Counted from the first letter of the stretch, positions 31,971-41,203 are shown. The stretch is 64,000 nt of DNA from Paenibacillus cymbidii (GCF_004764705.1 NZ_SHLX01000036.1:1-64000), one strand, 5' to 3'. Notes: a model not told the origin generated them from the letters alone. Numbers and translations are program-made.

Positions 31971-34736
31971 ATGCGAACAACGATTCATCGTACGCTCGTT
32001 TTCGGGTTGGCTCTGCTGCTGGCGCTGGGGGCCTTGCCGCGGCTTGCGCCGACGGCTTCGGCGACCGGACCATGGTACAGCAGTCTGTACCCGGCGGACT
32101 GGTATCCGGGCTATACGGATGCGCAAGGAAGGTTTCTGCAGGATTTTTCGTATGCGGGCTATCACCGGGGCGAGGATCCGATTCCGGACAACCCGCCGGG
32201 CAAGACGTACGACGTCACGCAAGCGCCGTACAACGCCGACAACACGGGCGCGACCGACGCGACGAGCGCGATCCAGGCGGCGCTCGACGACGCGGGCGAC
32301 GCCGGCGGCGGCGTGGTGTTTCTGCCGGCCGGCACATACAAGGTCAAGCCGCAGGGTACGAACGACTACGCGCTGCTGATCGACAAGAGCAATGTCGTGC
32401 TGCGCGGCGTCGGCGCCGACGATACGCTCCTCTACAACGACGAGACGAACATGCACAACCGCAGCGTTGTGCTGGCCCGGCCGGAAGCCTACACGACATA
32501 TGTCAAGTGGTGGACCGAAACGCCAGGCGAGGAGATCGATACCACCTTGCTTACCCAGGATGTGCCGGAGATGTCGACCGTCATTCCGGTGAGCAGCGTG
32601 TCAAGCTACAGCGTAGGCGACTGGGTCGTGCTGCACGCCGACGTGACGCAGGACTTTATCGACGAGCTCGCCATGACGGATTATTGGAATCCCTACTTTG
32701 AGGAAATGACGTTCTACCGCCAGGTGACGGCGATCGATACCGTCAACAAGACGCTGACGATCGATATTCCGACCCGCTTCAAAATCAAGACACGCGACAA
32801 CGCAAGGGTGTACAAAAGCGTGAATGCGAGCATTAAAGAGGTGGGGGTGGAGCGGCTCGGCATCGGCATGCGGGAGAACCTGACATCCGGCACCGCCGAC
32901 GGCGATTACGCGGTCCCGGGCACCGGCGGGTACGAAATGCACCTCGCGCACGCCATTTCTTACGATATGGTCGTGAACGGATGGGTGCGCCATGTGCAGG
33001 CGTATAAACCCGCCGGCAACACGCACAAGGACATTAAGCTTCTGTCCAGCGGCGTCAATGTGCAGTATTCGCGCAACGTGACCGTCGATCATTGCTACTT
33101 CGGCAAGCCGGAGTACGAGGGCGCCGGCGGCAATGGGTATATGTTCCGGATCGTGCGCAGCCAGGAGGTGCTGGTTTCCCACTCCTCGGCCAAAGACGGT
33201 CGTCACAATTACGCGATCGTCGGCATGTCGGCCAGCGGCAACGTGCTGTACGACAACAAAACCGATACGGCGCGGCTTTCCACCGAAACGCACGGCTGGA
33301 TGAGTGCGGCCAATCTGTTCGACAACATGCGGGTCATCAACACGTTCATGACCGCCACGAATCATCACGACAGTGGCAGGAGCGCCAACGGACAAGGGCA
33401 AACGACGACGCAGACGGTGTTCTGGAATACGCTGGGAGACAGCTATCAGAGCGGGCAAAGCTACATTATCAAGTCGCAGCAATACGGCTGGGGCTATATC
33501 ATCGGGACGCGGGGAGCTGCGAACGCGGTGCAGGCGGTTACGACCGACGACGGTACGGCGCCGATAGACTTCGTCGAAGGGGAGGGCGAGGGCGATACGA
33601 TGGCGGTGCCGTCGCTGTACATGGATCAGCTGAGCAAACGATTGTCCGCACCGCGGGTCAACTATGCGGAAACGTTCGACGGCATGACGACGGGCTCCGC
33701 TCCGACCGGCCTGAACGCGATCGTCGACGGCGGCACCGTGACGGTGGCGAACGTGCCGAGCGCAACGAACAAGAGCGTCAAGCTGACCGACAGCAGCGCT
33801 TCGGAGGGAGTGAAGGTGAGCAAGAACTTCGCCCCGATCGCAACGACGGTGAAGCTGCAGTTCAATGTCATGTTCAATTCCACAGGCCATCTGAACTATT
33901 ACAAATTGATGAGCGGCTCCACCGCAGCGGTATTTCTCCGCACAACGGGCACCTCGATCCAGGCGCTGGACAGCGGCGGCACGTATACGACGCTGCGCAG
34001 CTTCAACGCGAATACGTGGTACACGATCAAGCTGGTGGCGAACCCGGCGACGGACAAATACGACGTCTACATCAATAACAAGCTGGAGGGCTCGCAGCTC
34101 GGCTTCGCGAATGCGGTGAGCGACATCGACAGCTTCGCGGCGCAAAGCCATTCGTCGGACTCGGGCTACACAAGCTATCTGGACGATCTGACGCTGTACG
34201 CGGAGAGCTTCGACAGCGCGGCGACATCGTCGGCGCCGCCCGGCTGGACGACGGACACAGGCGGCGGCACGGTGCAGGTGAAGGCGGTGCCGAGCGGCAC
34301 GAACAAGAGCATCGAGCTGCGCGATACGAATTCCTCGGACATTGTGAAGGCGTACAAGACGTTCCCGTCGCAGACGGGCACGGTGACCGCCGAATTCAAG
34401 CTGATGTTCCCGGCGACGGGCAGCTCCAACTATGTGACTCTGTACGACGGCAGCACGGAAGCGGTGCGCTTCCGGACAATCGGCAGCGATATGCAGTATA
34501 TGTACAGCGGCACGGAAACGACGCTGCAGAGCTACAGCCCGAATACGTGGTACACGATCAAGCTGGTGGCGAACCCGGCGACGGACAAGTGCGATGTCTA
34601 CATCGACGGCGTGCTGGTCGGCTCGCAGCTCAATTTCCGCAACGCCGCTTCGGGACTGGATCGGTTCGATTTCCGCTCGCATAGCACGCATGCGAACTAC
34701 TACGGCTATTTGGACGATGTTCTGATTCACTATTGA
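31971..34736 (+). CDS. Secreted right-handed beta-helix protein with duplicated C-terminal domain
   Basis: A 921-residue exported protein. The signal peptide has a hydrophobic core (LVFGLALLLALGAL) and a likely cut after ASA (residue 31). Residues ~75-560 match the pectate-lyase-3 type beta-helix (YNADNTGATDATSAIQAAL; GGVVFLPAGTYKV). Two tandem ~180-residue jelly-roll-like domains follow at ~563-741 and ~742-921. They share a DNA block of nearly 50 identical bases (about 34009-34056 and 34545-34592), which points to recent duplication or conversion. ATG 31971 follows TTGGAGG. It is probably a polysaccharide lyase or hydrolase acting outside the cell. Confidence 0.8.
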   Translation: MRTTIHRTLVFGLALLLALGALPRLAPTASATGPWYSSLYPADWYPGYTDAQGRFLQDFSYAGYHRGEDPIPDNPPGKTYDVTQAPYNADNTGATDATSAIQAALDDAGDAGGGVVFLPAGTYKVKPQGTNDYALLIDKSNVVLRGVGADDTLLYNDETNMHNRSVVLARPEAYTTYVKWWTETPGEEIDTTLLTQDVPEMSTVIPVSSVSSYSVGDWVVLHADVTQDFIDELAMTDYWNPYFEEMTFYRQVTAIDTVNKTLTIDIPTRFKIKTRDNARVYKSVNASIKEVGVERLGIGMRENLTSGTADGDYAVPGTGGYEMHLAHAISYDMVVNGWVRHVQAYKPAGNTHKDIKLLSSGVNVQYSRNVTVDHCYFGKPEYEGAGGNGYMFRIVRSQEVLVSHSSAKDGRHNYAIVGMSASGNVLYDNKTDTARLSTETHGWMSAANLFDNMRVINTFMTATNHHDSGRSANGQGQTTTQTVFWNTLGDSYQSGQSYIIKSQQYGWGYIIGTRGAANAVQAVTTDDGTAPIDFVEGEGEGDTMAVPSLYMDQLSKRLSAPRVNYAETFDGMTTGSAPTGLNAIVDGGTVTVANVPSATNKSVKLTDSSASEGVKVSKNFAPIATTVKLQFNVMFNSTGHLNYYKLMSGSTAAVFLRTTGTSIQALDSGGTYTTLRSFNANTWYTIKLVANPATDKYDVYINNKLEGSQLGFANAVSDIDSFAAQSHSSDSGYTSYLDDLTLYAESFDSAATSSAPPGWTTDTGGGTVQVKAVPSGTNKSIELRDTNSSDIVKAYKTFPSQTGTVTAEFKLMFPATGSSNYVTLYDGSTEAVRFRTIGSDMQYMYSGTETTLQSYSPNTWYTIKLVANPATDKCDVYIDGVLVGSQLNFRNAASGLDRFDFRSHSTHANYYGYLDDVLIHY

Positions 34737-34761
34737 TTGTGCGCCGGCTCGTACAAAAAAA

Positions 34762-34794
34762 CGTCCCGAATCGTCTTTGTCGAGATTCGGGACG
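34762..34794. terminator. 11-bp hairpin after the beta-helix gene
   Basis: Arms 34762-34772 and 34784-34794 are exact complements. The A-rich flank lies upstream, so read on the minus strand it is a textbook intrinsic terminator (stem then T7). On the plus strand it has no T tract. It still marks the boundary before the dehydrogenase pair. Confidence 0.7.
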
Positions 34795-34818
34795 ATCAAA
34801 AAGAGGAGTGATTGATTC

Positions 34819-35826
34819 ATGCTGCGCGTAGCAATACTCAGTTTCTGGCACATTCATGCGGATGGCCATTATCGGCAAGCCGTTGAACATCCGGATACGG
34901 TCGTGATGAAGTTGTGGGACGAAGACCTGGGCAGGGGAAAGCAGCAATCGGCCGACCGCGGAATCCCGTATGTGGAGCATTTGGACGAGATATGGTCGGA
35001 TCCGGACATCGACGCCGTCATCGTATGCGCGCCGACGAACCGGCACGTTGACATCATGGTCCAGGCGGCCCGGGCGGGCAAGCATATTTTTACGGAAAAG
35101 GTGCTGGCGCCGACTTTGCGGGAATGCAACGAGATCCTGCAAGCGGTGGAACAGTCCGGGGTCAAGCTGATGGTGGCCCTGCCGCAATTGTACGAAAGCT
35201 ATACACTGGCGATCCAGGATGTTTTGGCGAAGGGGCTCATCGGGGAGCTCACATCGGCCAGAGTGCGCCGCTCGAATCATGGCGTGGTCAATTATCCTCG
35301 CAGGAACTTTTCCCACTTCTTCAATAAGGAGCAAAGCCATGGAGGGGCCTTGATCGACGTAGGCTGCCACCCGATGTATGTGGCCCGGCTGTTCCTTGGC
35401 ATGCCGGAAAGCGTCAGCGCCAGCTACGGGTATATGACCGGCAAGCAAGTCGAGGACAATGCGGTGTCGGTGCTCCGGTATGCAAATGGAGCCTTGGGGA
35501 CGGTGGAGTCGAGTTTCGTGAATCCCTTCTCCCCTTACAGCATGGAATTGCATGGCACGGAAGGAGTTCTGCTCTGCGGGTATCCCGAACATATCGTTCA
35601 GCTGCGGACGACCCGCTTCGGCGAAGAAGCCGCCACACAGTGGACGCTCGTGGATAAGCCGCAGCGGCAACCGATGGCGTTGGCGCAATGGGTGTCGCAT
35701 ATTCAGAACGACACGATCGCCGAAGAAAACATTGCCCTTGCCGTCGATTTAACGAAACTGATGGAGGCTTCCAATCTTTCCGCGGCATTGGATCGTCCGG
35801 TCCGGATCGACAGTTTAGCCAATTGA
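34819..35826 (+). CDS. Gfo/Idh/MocA family oxidoreductase
   Basis: A 335-residue dehydrogenase-like protein. The N-terminus (AILSFWHIHADGHYRQAV) replaces the usual GxGxxG loop with SFWHIHA, a known variant subfamily. The EKP equivalent is FTEKVLAPTLRECN, with Val instead of Pro. The substrate domain has GGALIDVGCHPMYV. ATG 34819 follows AAGAGGAG. It precedes a second family member with a canonical glycine loop by 19 bases. The altered loop may weaken or change cofactor binding. Confidence 0.85.
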   Translation: MLRVAILSFWHIHADGHYRQAVEHPDTVVMKLWDEDLGRGKQQSADRGIPYVEHLDEIWSDPDIDAVIVCAPTNRHVDIMVQAARAGKHIFTEKVLAPTLRECNEILQAVEQSGVKLMVALPQLYESYTLAIQDVLAKGLIGELTSARVRRSNHGVVNYPRRNFSHFFNKEQSHGGALIDVGCHPMYVARLFLGMPESVSASYGYMTGKQVEDNAVSVLRYANGALGTVESSFVNPFSPYSMELHGTEGVLLCGYPEHIVQLRTTRFGEEAATQWTLVDKPQRQPMALAQWVSHIQNDTIAEENIALAVDLTKLMEASNLSAALDRPVRIDSLAN

Positions 35827-35845
35827 GCATGGGGGGCACTCGGAT

Positions 35846-36814
35846 ATGAGCGACAAGGTGAGAATCGCGGTAATCGGGGCCGGCAAAATGGCGAACAGCG
35901 TCCATTATCCGTCCTTGCAGACGCTGGACGATGTCGAAATGGTCGGGATCTGCGACTTGTTCCCCGACCTGCTGCATGCGACAGCCGACAAATACGGCAT
36001 CCGCAATCGCTATACCGATTATCGCCGGATGATTGAAGAGACGAACCCGCAAGCCGTTTATGTCATCGGGCAACCGCATATCATGTACGATATCTGGATG
36101 TGGTGCCTGGAACGCGGCTTGAATCTCTATATTGAGAAGCCGCTCGGGCTTTCGATGCATCAGGCAAGAGCGTTGGCCTATGTCGCCGAGAAGAATCGCT
36201 GCATCACGCAAGTCAGCTTCCAACGGCGAAATTCGCCGCTTGCGGTCAAACTGCGCGAGGAATGCCTGAAGCGCGGGCCGATCACCCATGCGGTGTGCCG
36301 GTTCTATAAATCGAGCATGACCCCTTTTCTTGGTGCAAGGGACCGGATGATGGACGATACGGTGCACGCCATCGATACGATTCGCTGGATGTGCGGGGGA
36401 AATGTCGTCAAGGTCGAGAGTACGACCAAGCGGGTCGGCGTTCCGGATATCAACTTCGTTTCGGCAACGCTTTCCTTCGACAACGGCTCACATGGCTATC
36501 TGCTGAACAGCTTTTCGAGCGGCCGCCGCATTTTTTCGGTTGAAATGCATGCGCCAAACATATGTGCGGAAGCGGAATTGGAAACTCGCGGCTGCCTCTA
36601 TGCAGACGGCGATATTGCGGGCGTGGCTTATGATGCGCGTGAAGCGGCAGGATCGAACGAGAAGTTTATTTATGGCGGTTTTCAGCCGAAACACCGCGAG
36701 TTTATCGACTGCCTGAAAGAGGGCACTCAGCCGTCGTCCAACTTCCAGGATGCGCTGAAGACGATGGAAGTGGCGGAGACCATATTGGCGCAAGCGCTGA
36801 TGAATGGCAACTGA
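35846..36814 (+). CDS. Gfo/Idh/MocA family oxidoreductase
   Basis: A 322-residue protein with the canonical Rossmann motif VIGAGKMANSVHYPSL, the EKP motif (YIEKPLGLS) and MMDDTVHAIDTIRWM in the substrate domain, where D and H usually act in catalysis. ATG 35846 follows a GGGGGG ribosome site. It forms a pair with the dehydrogenase just upstream. Tandem members of this family often carry out a hidden oxidation-reduction relay on one sugar, which is inference here. Confidence 0.88.
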   Translation: MSDKVRIAVIGAGKMANSVHYPSLQTLDDVEMVGICDLFPDLLHATADKYGIRNRYTDYRRMIEETNPQAVYVIGQPHIMYDIWMWCLERGLNLYIEKPLGLSMHQARALAYVAEKNRCITQVSFQRRNSPLAVKLREECLKRGPITHAVCRFYKSSMTPFLGARDRMMDDTVHAIDTIRWMCGGNVVKVESTTKRVGVPDINFVSATLSFDNGSHGYLLNSFSSGRRIFSVEMHAPNICAEAELETRGCLYADGDIAGVAYDAREAAGSNEKFIYGGFQPKHREFIDCLKEGTQPSSNFQDALKTMEVAETILAQALMNGN

Positions 36815-36887
36815 TTCTGAAGATGCCGGAGCAATCCGTTTTAATCTCATAAATCAACCTATATAAACGAAGGCGGTGCATCCAAGG

Positions 36888-37466
36888 ATGTCTCGAGGGA
36901 AAGTATTGATCGTAATCGGGGACGCAACCGAAACCGTGGATACGTTATATCCTTATTACCGTATTCAGGAAGAAGATTTCGAACCGGTCGTAGCTGGCCC
37001 GGATAAGCGCCGCTACGCGATGGTGTTGCATGAACGGCCCCAAAGCGGCTGGGATATAACCAGAGAGTTCGAAGGGTACACCATTCAGGCGGATATTGCG
37101 TTTCGCGATGTGAACCCGGCGGACTACGTCGGCATCTTTTTCTCCGGTGGCCGGGCTCCCGAGTACATCCGCGACGATCCCGCGCTGATTGAGATCACCC
37201 GCCATTTTTTCGCTTGCAACAAGCCCGTTGCAAGTGTCTGTCATGGGGTGGAAATCCCTTGCCGGGCAGGCGTGGTCAAGGGACGCAGGATGGCAACCGT
37301 AGCCAAGTGCCGGTTTGACCTGGAAGTTTGCGGAGGGATCTACGAGGACAGCCCTTGCGTGGTGGACGGCAATCTGGTCAGCGGACGAACGTATCATGAT
37401 CATGGGCAGTACATGAAGGAATGGATTCGATTGCTGTTGGAAGAATGCGTGAAGCAGGAGACATAA
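36888..37466 (+). CDS. DJ-1/PfpI family protein
   Basis: A 192-residue class I glutamine amidotransferase-like protein of the DJ-1/PfpI superfamily. The nucleophile elbow is ASVCHGVEIP with Cys118 followed by His119, and the acidic partner probably lies in ADYVGIFFSGGRAPEYI. ATG 36888 is favoured because homology starts there; GTG 36876 is an alternative. It is the last intact gene before the degenerate region and may be a stress-type glyoxalase or hydratase acting on reactive sugar breakdown products. Its link to the dehydrogenase pair is positional only. Confidence 0.82.
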   Translation: MSRGKVLIVIGDATETVDTLYPYYRIQEEDFEPVVAGPDKRRYAMVLHERPQSGWDITREFEGYTIQADIAFRDVNPADYVGIFFSGGRAPEYIRDDPALIEITRHFFACNKPVASVCHGVEIPCRAGVVKGRRMATVAKCRFDLEVCGGIYEDSPCVVDGNLVSGRTYHDHGQYMKEWIRLLLEECVKQET

Positions 37467-37558
37467 TATCTATTTTGCCGTATCTGCGCGGGAGACTTGT
37501 TCGCCGCTTGCCGAATGGAATCGCTTCGCAGCCGGCGGCAATGACACGGAAGGGGAGA

Positions 37559-38084
37559 ATGAAGGATGATGGGAAGAATAACGAGTGCGACGGGGAAGGC
37601 CAAATTATTTCCGGCAAGACGAGTAACGTGACACTGCGCAACAACACCTTCTGGAACTCGGTCGGCTCTCTTACGCTGCGCCACGGCAATAACAACGAAG
37701 TGTACGGCAACACGTTCATGGGAGACGGGGTCAAGGCGGATGTCGGCGGCACGGTCACGGTGCAGGAGCTCCCGAACGTGACCAACAAGGAGCTTGCGGT
37801 TTGCTGACAGCAGCGCCATGGGCAGTGTGGGTATCCTGAAGGCGTTGTCCCCGCGCACCAGCGTGCAAACTTATTCGGCCAACACGTGGTACACGACCCG
37901 AATCGTTGCAAGGCCGATGACCGACTAGTTCGACCTGTATGTGGACGGCGTGAAGAAAATCAACAACCAGAGCTTTCACAACGCGGTTGCAAGCATTGCT
38001 ACCGTTACAATCGGCTCGTTTAATGCGACATTCAGCACCGCCTATTTCGACAACATCCTCGTGTATGTGCATAACGAGCTGTAA
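37559..38084 (+). pseudogene. Remnant of a PL6-like beta-helix lyase with C-terminal jelly-roll domain
   Basis: The first part reads SGKTSNVTLRNNTFWNSVG then LTLRHGNNNEVYGNTF, typical of chondroitinase-B/alginate-lyase (PL6) helices. It then jumps to GGTVTVQELPNVTNKE, the start of the same C-terminal domain type found in the gene at 31971, so most of the helix is deleted. The frame breaks near 37798, shifts by one, then has an in-frame TAG at 37926 and finally reads FDLYVDGVKKINNQ to TAA 38084. Deletion, frameshift and stop together make it a clear pseudogene. Confidence 0.85.
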
Positions 38085-38094
38085 GTAACAGAAT

Positions 38095-38125
38095 GCCCGC
38101 CTCGCCAGCATGAGACGGGGCGGGC
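38095..38125 (+). terminator. Terminator-like hairpin after the lyase remnant
   Basis: GCCCGCCTCG pairs with CGGGGCGGGC (one G-T wobble) around an 11-base loop. No T tract follows. Confidence 0.55.
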
Positions 38126-38177
38126 CGTCATGCGGGCGGCGCGGCCAGCAGCTTTCGTTCGGGCTGCGCCGGCGGCA

Positions 38178-38306
38178 TTTTATCGTGAGCTGCCGTTGGC
38201 AGTCAAGGTGGGGTATCATCTTCAGGTTTACTTTAACCGGGTGTTTAAGAAGCTGACAGGCAGAACGCCGGTCGGTTGCCGAAGCGAATGCGAGAAGGAA
38301 GGTTGA
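38178..38306 (+). pseudogene. Remnant of an AraC-type DNA-binding C-terminus
   Basis: The short frame reads REDUCED homology ending VGYHLQVYFNRVFKKL then TGRTPV, which is the second helix-turn-helix and signature of AraC/YesN proteins (usual form VGYxxxxYFxRVFKKxxGxTP). No helix-turn-helix 1 or sensor domain precedes it, and the tail runs out of homology before TGA 38306. It is a truncated relic about 40 codons long. Confidence 0.7.
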
Positions 38307-38313
38307 TTCCAAA

Positions 38314-39117
38314 ATGATCCGATTTGACCGTTTTCCGCAGGGCAAACATAAGGCGGTAACGCTTAGCTATGACGATGGCAGAGAATTTGACCGAAGAATG
38401 GTAGAAATCATGAACCGGCACGGCATTCGGGGGACGTTTCATTTAAACTCCTCAAGGCTGAGCTTGCCGGGACATGTCGAAAGCGCCGAGCTTGCCGACT
38501 TGTTCGACGGCCATGAAGTATCCGCCCATACGGTGAACCATCCGTTCCTTCATATGAGTCCGCCGGAAACGATTGCAACGGAAACCTTGAATGATCGCCG
38601 CGAGCTTGAGAACCTGATCGGTTATCCGATCAAAGGGATGTCGTATCCATATGGTTCCTGGAACCAAGAAGTTGTCGCTATTCTGCGTGCCACCGGCATG
38701 GAATATGCACGAACAACACAGTCCAGCGGCGTATTCGATATGCCTGCCGATTTCCTGGCCTGGAAGCCGACTTGCCATCACAGGGAAATGCTTGCTTTTG
38801 CGCAGAAGCTGATCGACTTGCAGATGAAACATACACGAATGGCATTGCTGTACGTATGGGGACACAGCTACGAATTCGATAACGATGGCAATTGGCAGCA
38901 ACTGGAACAGTTTTGCCGGCTAGTCGGCAGCCAGAAGGATATATGGTTTGCGACTAATAGCGAAATCGTTGGCTACATGCAGGCTATTCAACGGCTGCGT
39001 TGTTCGGCGTCCGGTCAACTCGTCCATAATCCATCGGCCATATCGGTCTGGTTCAGCGTAAATGGCAACGCCGTAGAAGTGCAAGCCGGTGAAACGAGGA
39101 AGTTGGCTCACTGTTGA
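38314..39117 (+). CDS. Polysaccharide deacetylase (NodB-type) family protein
   Basis: A 267-residue carbohydrate esterase 4-like protein. The NodB motifs are visible: SYDDG with D20/D21, H72TVNH76 for the metal, and SYPYGSW. There is no signal peptide, so it probably acts in the cytoplasm on an imported sugar rather than on the cell wall. ATG 38314 has GAAGGAAGG upstream, overlapping the AraC remnant. It is the only intact gene between two groups of gene fragments, and its C-terminal residues may have been altered by the junction near 39115. Confidence 0.8.
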   Translation: MIRFDRFPQGKHKAVTLSYDDGREFDRRMVEIMNRHGIRGTFHLNSSRLSLPGHVESAELADLFDGHEVSAHTVNHPFLHMSPPETIATETLNDRRELENLIGYPIKGMSYPYGSWNQEVVAILRATGMEYARTTQSSGVFDMPADFLAWKPTCHHREMLAFAQKLIDLQMKHTRMALLYVWGHSYEFDNDGNWQQLEQFCRLVGSQKDIWFATNSEIVGYMQAIQRLRCSASGQLVHNPSAISVWFSVNGNAVEVQAGETRKLAHC

Positions 39118-39383
39118 AGGAGAAGAAAGCGTCGATGATTTTCCATTCGCTGGACGACGGGATCGGCATGGACCAGGAGAAAATCGACAAGCTGTTGGAT
39201 CTCGAGCATAAACATGCGGGATACGGCATTCGCAACGTTCGGGAACGGCTGCTGCTGCACTACGGTTCCGAATGCGATCTCGAGATGGAAAGCGTGGCAG
39301 GAGTAATTTGTTTGCCATACTCGCCTGGGGTCGTACCCGTGTATTTGCGAAACATTCGAATGAAAGGGGTAATGTTCGGATAG
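39118..39383 (+). pseudogene. Remnant of a YesM-like histidine kinase ATPase domain
   Basis: Reads SLDDGIGMDQEKIDKLL, then HAGYGIRNVRERLLLHYG and CDLEMESVAG, the G1 and G2 boxes at the very end of sensor kinases of this type. Everything upstream (sensor, membrane helices, phospho-His, N-box) is missing. After ESVAG the normal GTTVxIxIP end is lost and unrelated residues run to TAG 39383. Confidence 0.8.
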
Positions 39384-39781
39384 CCGACCTGCTCGCTGCC
39401 GGCGGGCACCTACAACGACGCCGTTGCGCTGGCGCTTGCGGGCGGCGACATTCCGGACATCATTTTCATCAACGGTACGGATATTGCCAACAAGTACGGA
39501 CAACAAGGCGCGTTGCTCGAATTCAACACCGTTATCGACAAGATGCCGAATTTGAAAAAATTCTGGGAGAAGAATCCCGATGCCAAGAGGCGTGCGACGT
39601 CGCCGGAAGGCAAAACGTACATGGCCATCAATGACGGCCTGGGGTACAGCAACCAGCAAATCTGGATGTACCGTATGTACCAGGATTTGGACACCGGCGA
39701 AGTGAAATACGGTCAGGTGACGAGTCAATACAAGAAAATGATCGAGTATTTGAACAAATTCAACAAAGAAAACCTTCTGGT
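39384..39781 (+). pseudogene. Internal fragment of a sugar-binding lipoprotein
   Basis: In the same frame as the kinase remnant but after its stop, the sequence reads YNDAVALALAGGDIPDIIF, then GALLEFNTVIDKMPNLKKFW and YKKMIEYLNKFNKENLL, matching an internal part of LplA/YtcQ-type solute-binding proteins. No signal peptide or start precedes it and the C-terminal two thirds are absent. Confidence 0.8.
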
Positions 39782-39970
39782 GGAGGAGAAGATTTCGCCT
39801 TGTTCCTGAAACAGGTTCCGGGCTGTTACTTTTGGCTGGGCTCGGGTCCCCAGGAACATGCGGATCAGGCCTACGGGCTGCACAGCCCCCGGTTTGTCGT
39901 TGACGAAGCCTGCATCCCGCTGGGAGCCAGGCTGCTGGCAGCCATTGGATTATCTCGATTAGGAGGTCCA
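39782..39970 (+). pseudogene. C-terminal fragment of an M20-type amidohydrolase
   Basis: The reading frame shifts by one at about 39782 and continues GGEDFALFLKQVPGCYFWLG, then LHSPRFVVDEACIPLGARLL. This is the conserved end of M20D peptidase/amidohydrolases (GEDFAxFLxxVPGxxFxLG). It is joined directly to the binding-protein fragment, with no start codon. The real stop has been lost and the frame runs on to 40021. Confidence 0.8.
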
Positions 39971-39997
39971 CTTCTGAAATCTGCGAGGTGCACGAAA

Positions 39998-40125
39998 TTA
40001 TATACGAAAAATCATATATAATAAAGGTTGGACCTGCCAATTCCGGCGATTATATGCGAAATTTCATACATAGTTCGCGATTTTAGCCTCATTTTTGAAA
40101 ATATATATGAAAAATCATCTATAAT
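39998..40125. repeat. Three AT-rich imperfect palindromes spaced about 52 bp
   Basis: Copies lie at 39998-40020, 40049-40073 and 40103-40125, with the form TATAT(A/G)CGAAA...TCATATATA. Matching positions are 52 and 51 bases apart, close to five helical turns. They resemble the ArsR-type operator at 41204. The rest of the 39971-40212 gap has one half-palindrome (40181-40195) related to the repeats near 46.1 kb. Confidence 0.55.
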
Positions 40126-40212
40126 CTCTGCACCCATCCGTTCTCACCAATTGGTCAACAGTTAATCGACAGCCACAAAAGATGGCCTATTTCGCAACTC
40201 CCTCTGCAGAAA

Positions 40213-41184
40213 CTAATGATGGTGATGGGCGTGTGCATCGGGCGGGCTCGCTTTAATATGGCATAAAAGCTTGTCCTCATGCTTGTGTTTCTCCGATTCG
40301 ACTTGTAACGTTACGTGGCGAATGTTGTTATGCTCCAGCATATGCTCGACTTTGTGCAATAAAGCTTCCGTCTCGTACACGGACTTGTTTCCGTCCACGA
40401 CAATATGAGCAGTCAGGGCATGCATATTGCTTGTAATCGACCAGATATGCAGATCATGCACACCGTTGACGCCATCGACCTTCAAGATGACCTGCGCGAT
40501 GTCCTCCACGTTCATATTGCGCGGCGTTCCTTCCATTAACACATGCATGGATGATTTGCTCACAAGATAGCCGCTGCGGAGTACCAGTACAGCAACGATG
40601 ACACTGGCCAGCGGGTCGGCCCAGCCCCAGCCAAAAAACATCATAAGCAGAGCCACGGCAATTGCCCCTACTGAACCCAGCATATCGCTGATGACATGCA
40701 AGAAAGCACTGCGCATATTCAAATTATGCTCCGTATCGCCGCCGCGCATCATAATCCACGCAACCAGGATGTTGACCAGCAGCCCAATGGTACTGATGAT
40801 CAGCATGCCGACCGTAGCGACTTCCGGCGGATTGGAAAACCGTTCCATCGCTTCGTAAAAGATGTAAAGGGAAATGCCGATCAAGGTTAACCCGTTGAGC
40901 GTAGCCGCCAGTATTTCAAAACGCCTGTACCCGTATGTTTTCCCTGTACTGACCGCTTTTTCGCCAAATTTGAAGGCGAGCAAGGCAATGGCCAAGGCAA
41001 GGGAGTCGGACAGCATATGCCCCGCATCCGATAACAGAGCCAAGCTGTTCGTAATAAACCCGCCTGCAGCTTCGATTCCCATATATGCCGTGATGACCAC
41101 AAACGAAATCAGCAAAATCTTTTTGTTGTTGGCGGTATGCCCGTGGTCGTGACCATGACGATGGTCCTGATGATGTTCCGACAT
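40213..41184 (-). CDS. czcD: Cation diffusion facilitator (zinc exporter)
   Basis: A 323-residue CDF transporter with six membrane helices. The metal sites are clear: HMLSD in helix 2 and HVISD in helix 5. It has a His-rich N-terminus (EHHQDHRHGHDHGH), a His-rich C-terminal tail (AHAHHHH) and the cytoplasmic domain LHIWSITSNMHALTAHIV. It exports Zn(II), and perhaps Co(II) or Cd(II), in exchange for protons. ATG at 41182-41184 has TTGGAGGAA upstream; the longer in-frame start lies within the operator. Its promoter carries an ArsR-type site, so metal-dependent derepression is likely. Confidence 0.9.
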   Translation of the reverse strand: MSEHHQDHRHGHDHGHTANNKKILLISFVVITAYMGIEAAGGFITNSLALLSDAGHMLSDSLALAIALLAFKFGEKAVSTGKTYGYRRFEILAATLNGLTLIGISLYIFYEAMERFSNPPEVATVGMLIISTIGLLVNILVAWIMMRGGDTEHNLNMRSAFLHVISDMLGSVGAIAVALLMMFFGWGWADPLASVIVAVLVLRSGYLVSKSSMHVLMEGTPRNMNVEDIAQVILKVDGVNGVHDLHIWSITSNMHALTAHIVVDGNKSVYETEALLHKVEHMLEHNNIRHVTLQVESEKHKHEDKLLCHIKASPPDAHAHHHH

Positions 41185-41203
41185 AGAAATTCCTCCAATA
41201 TTT

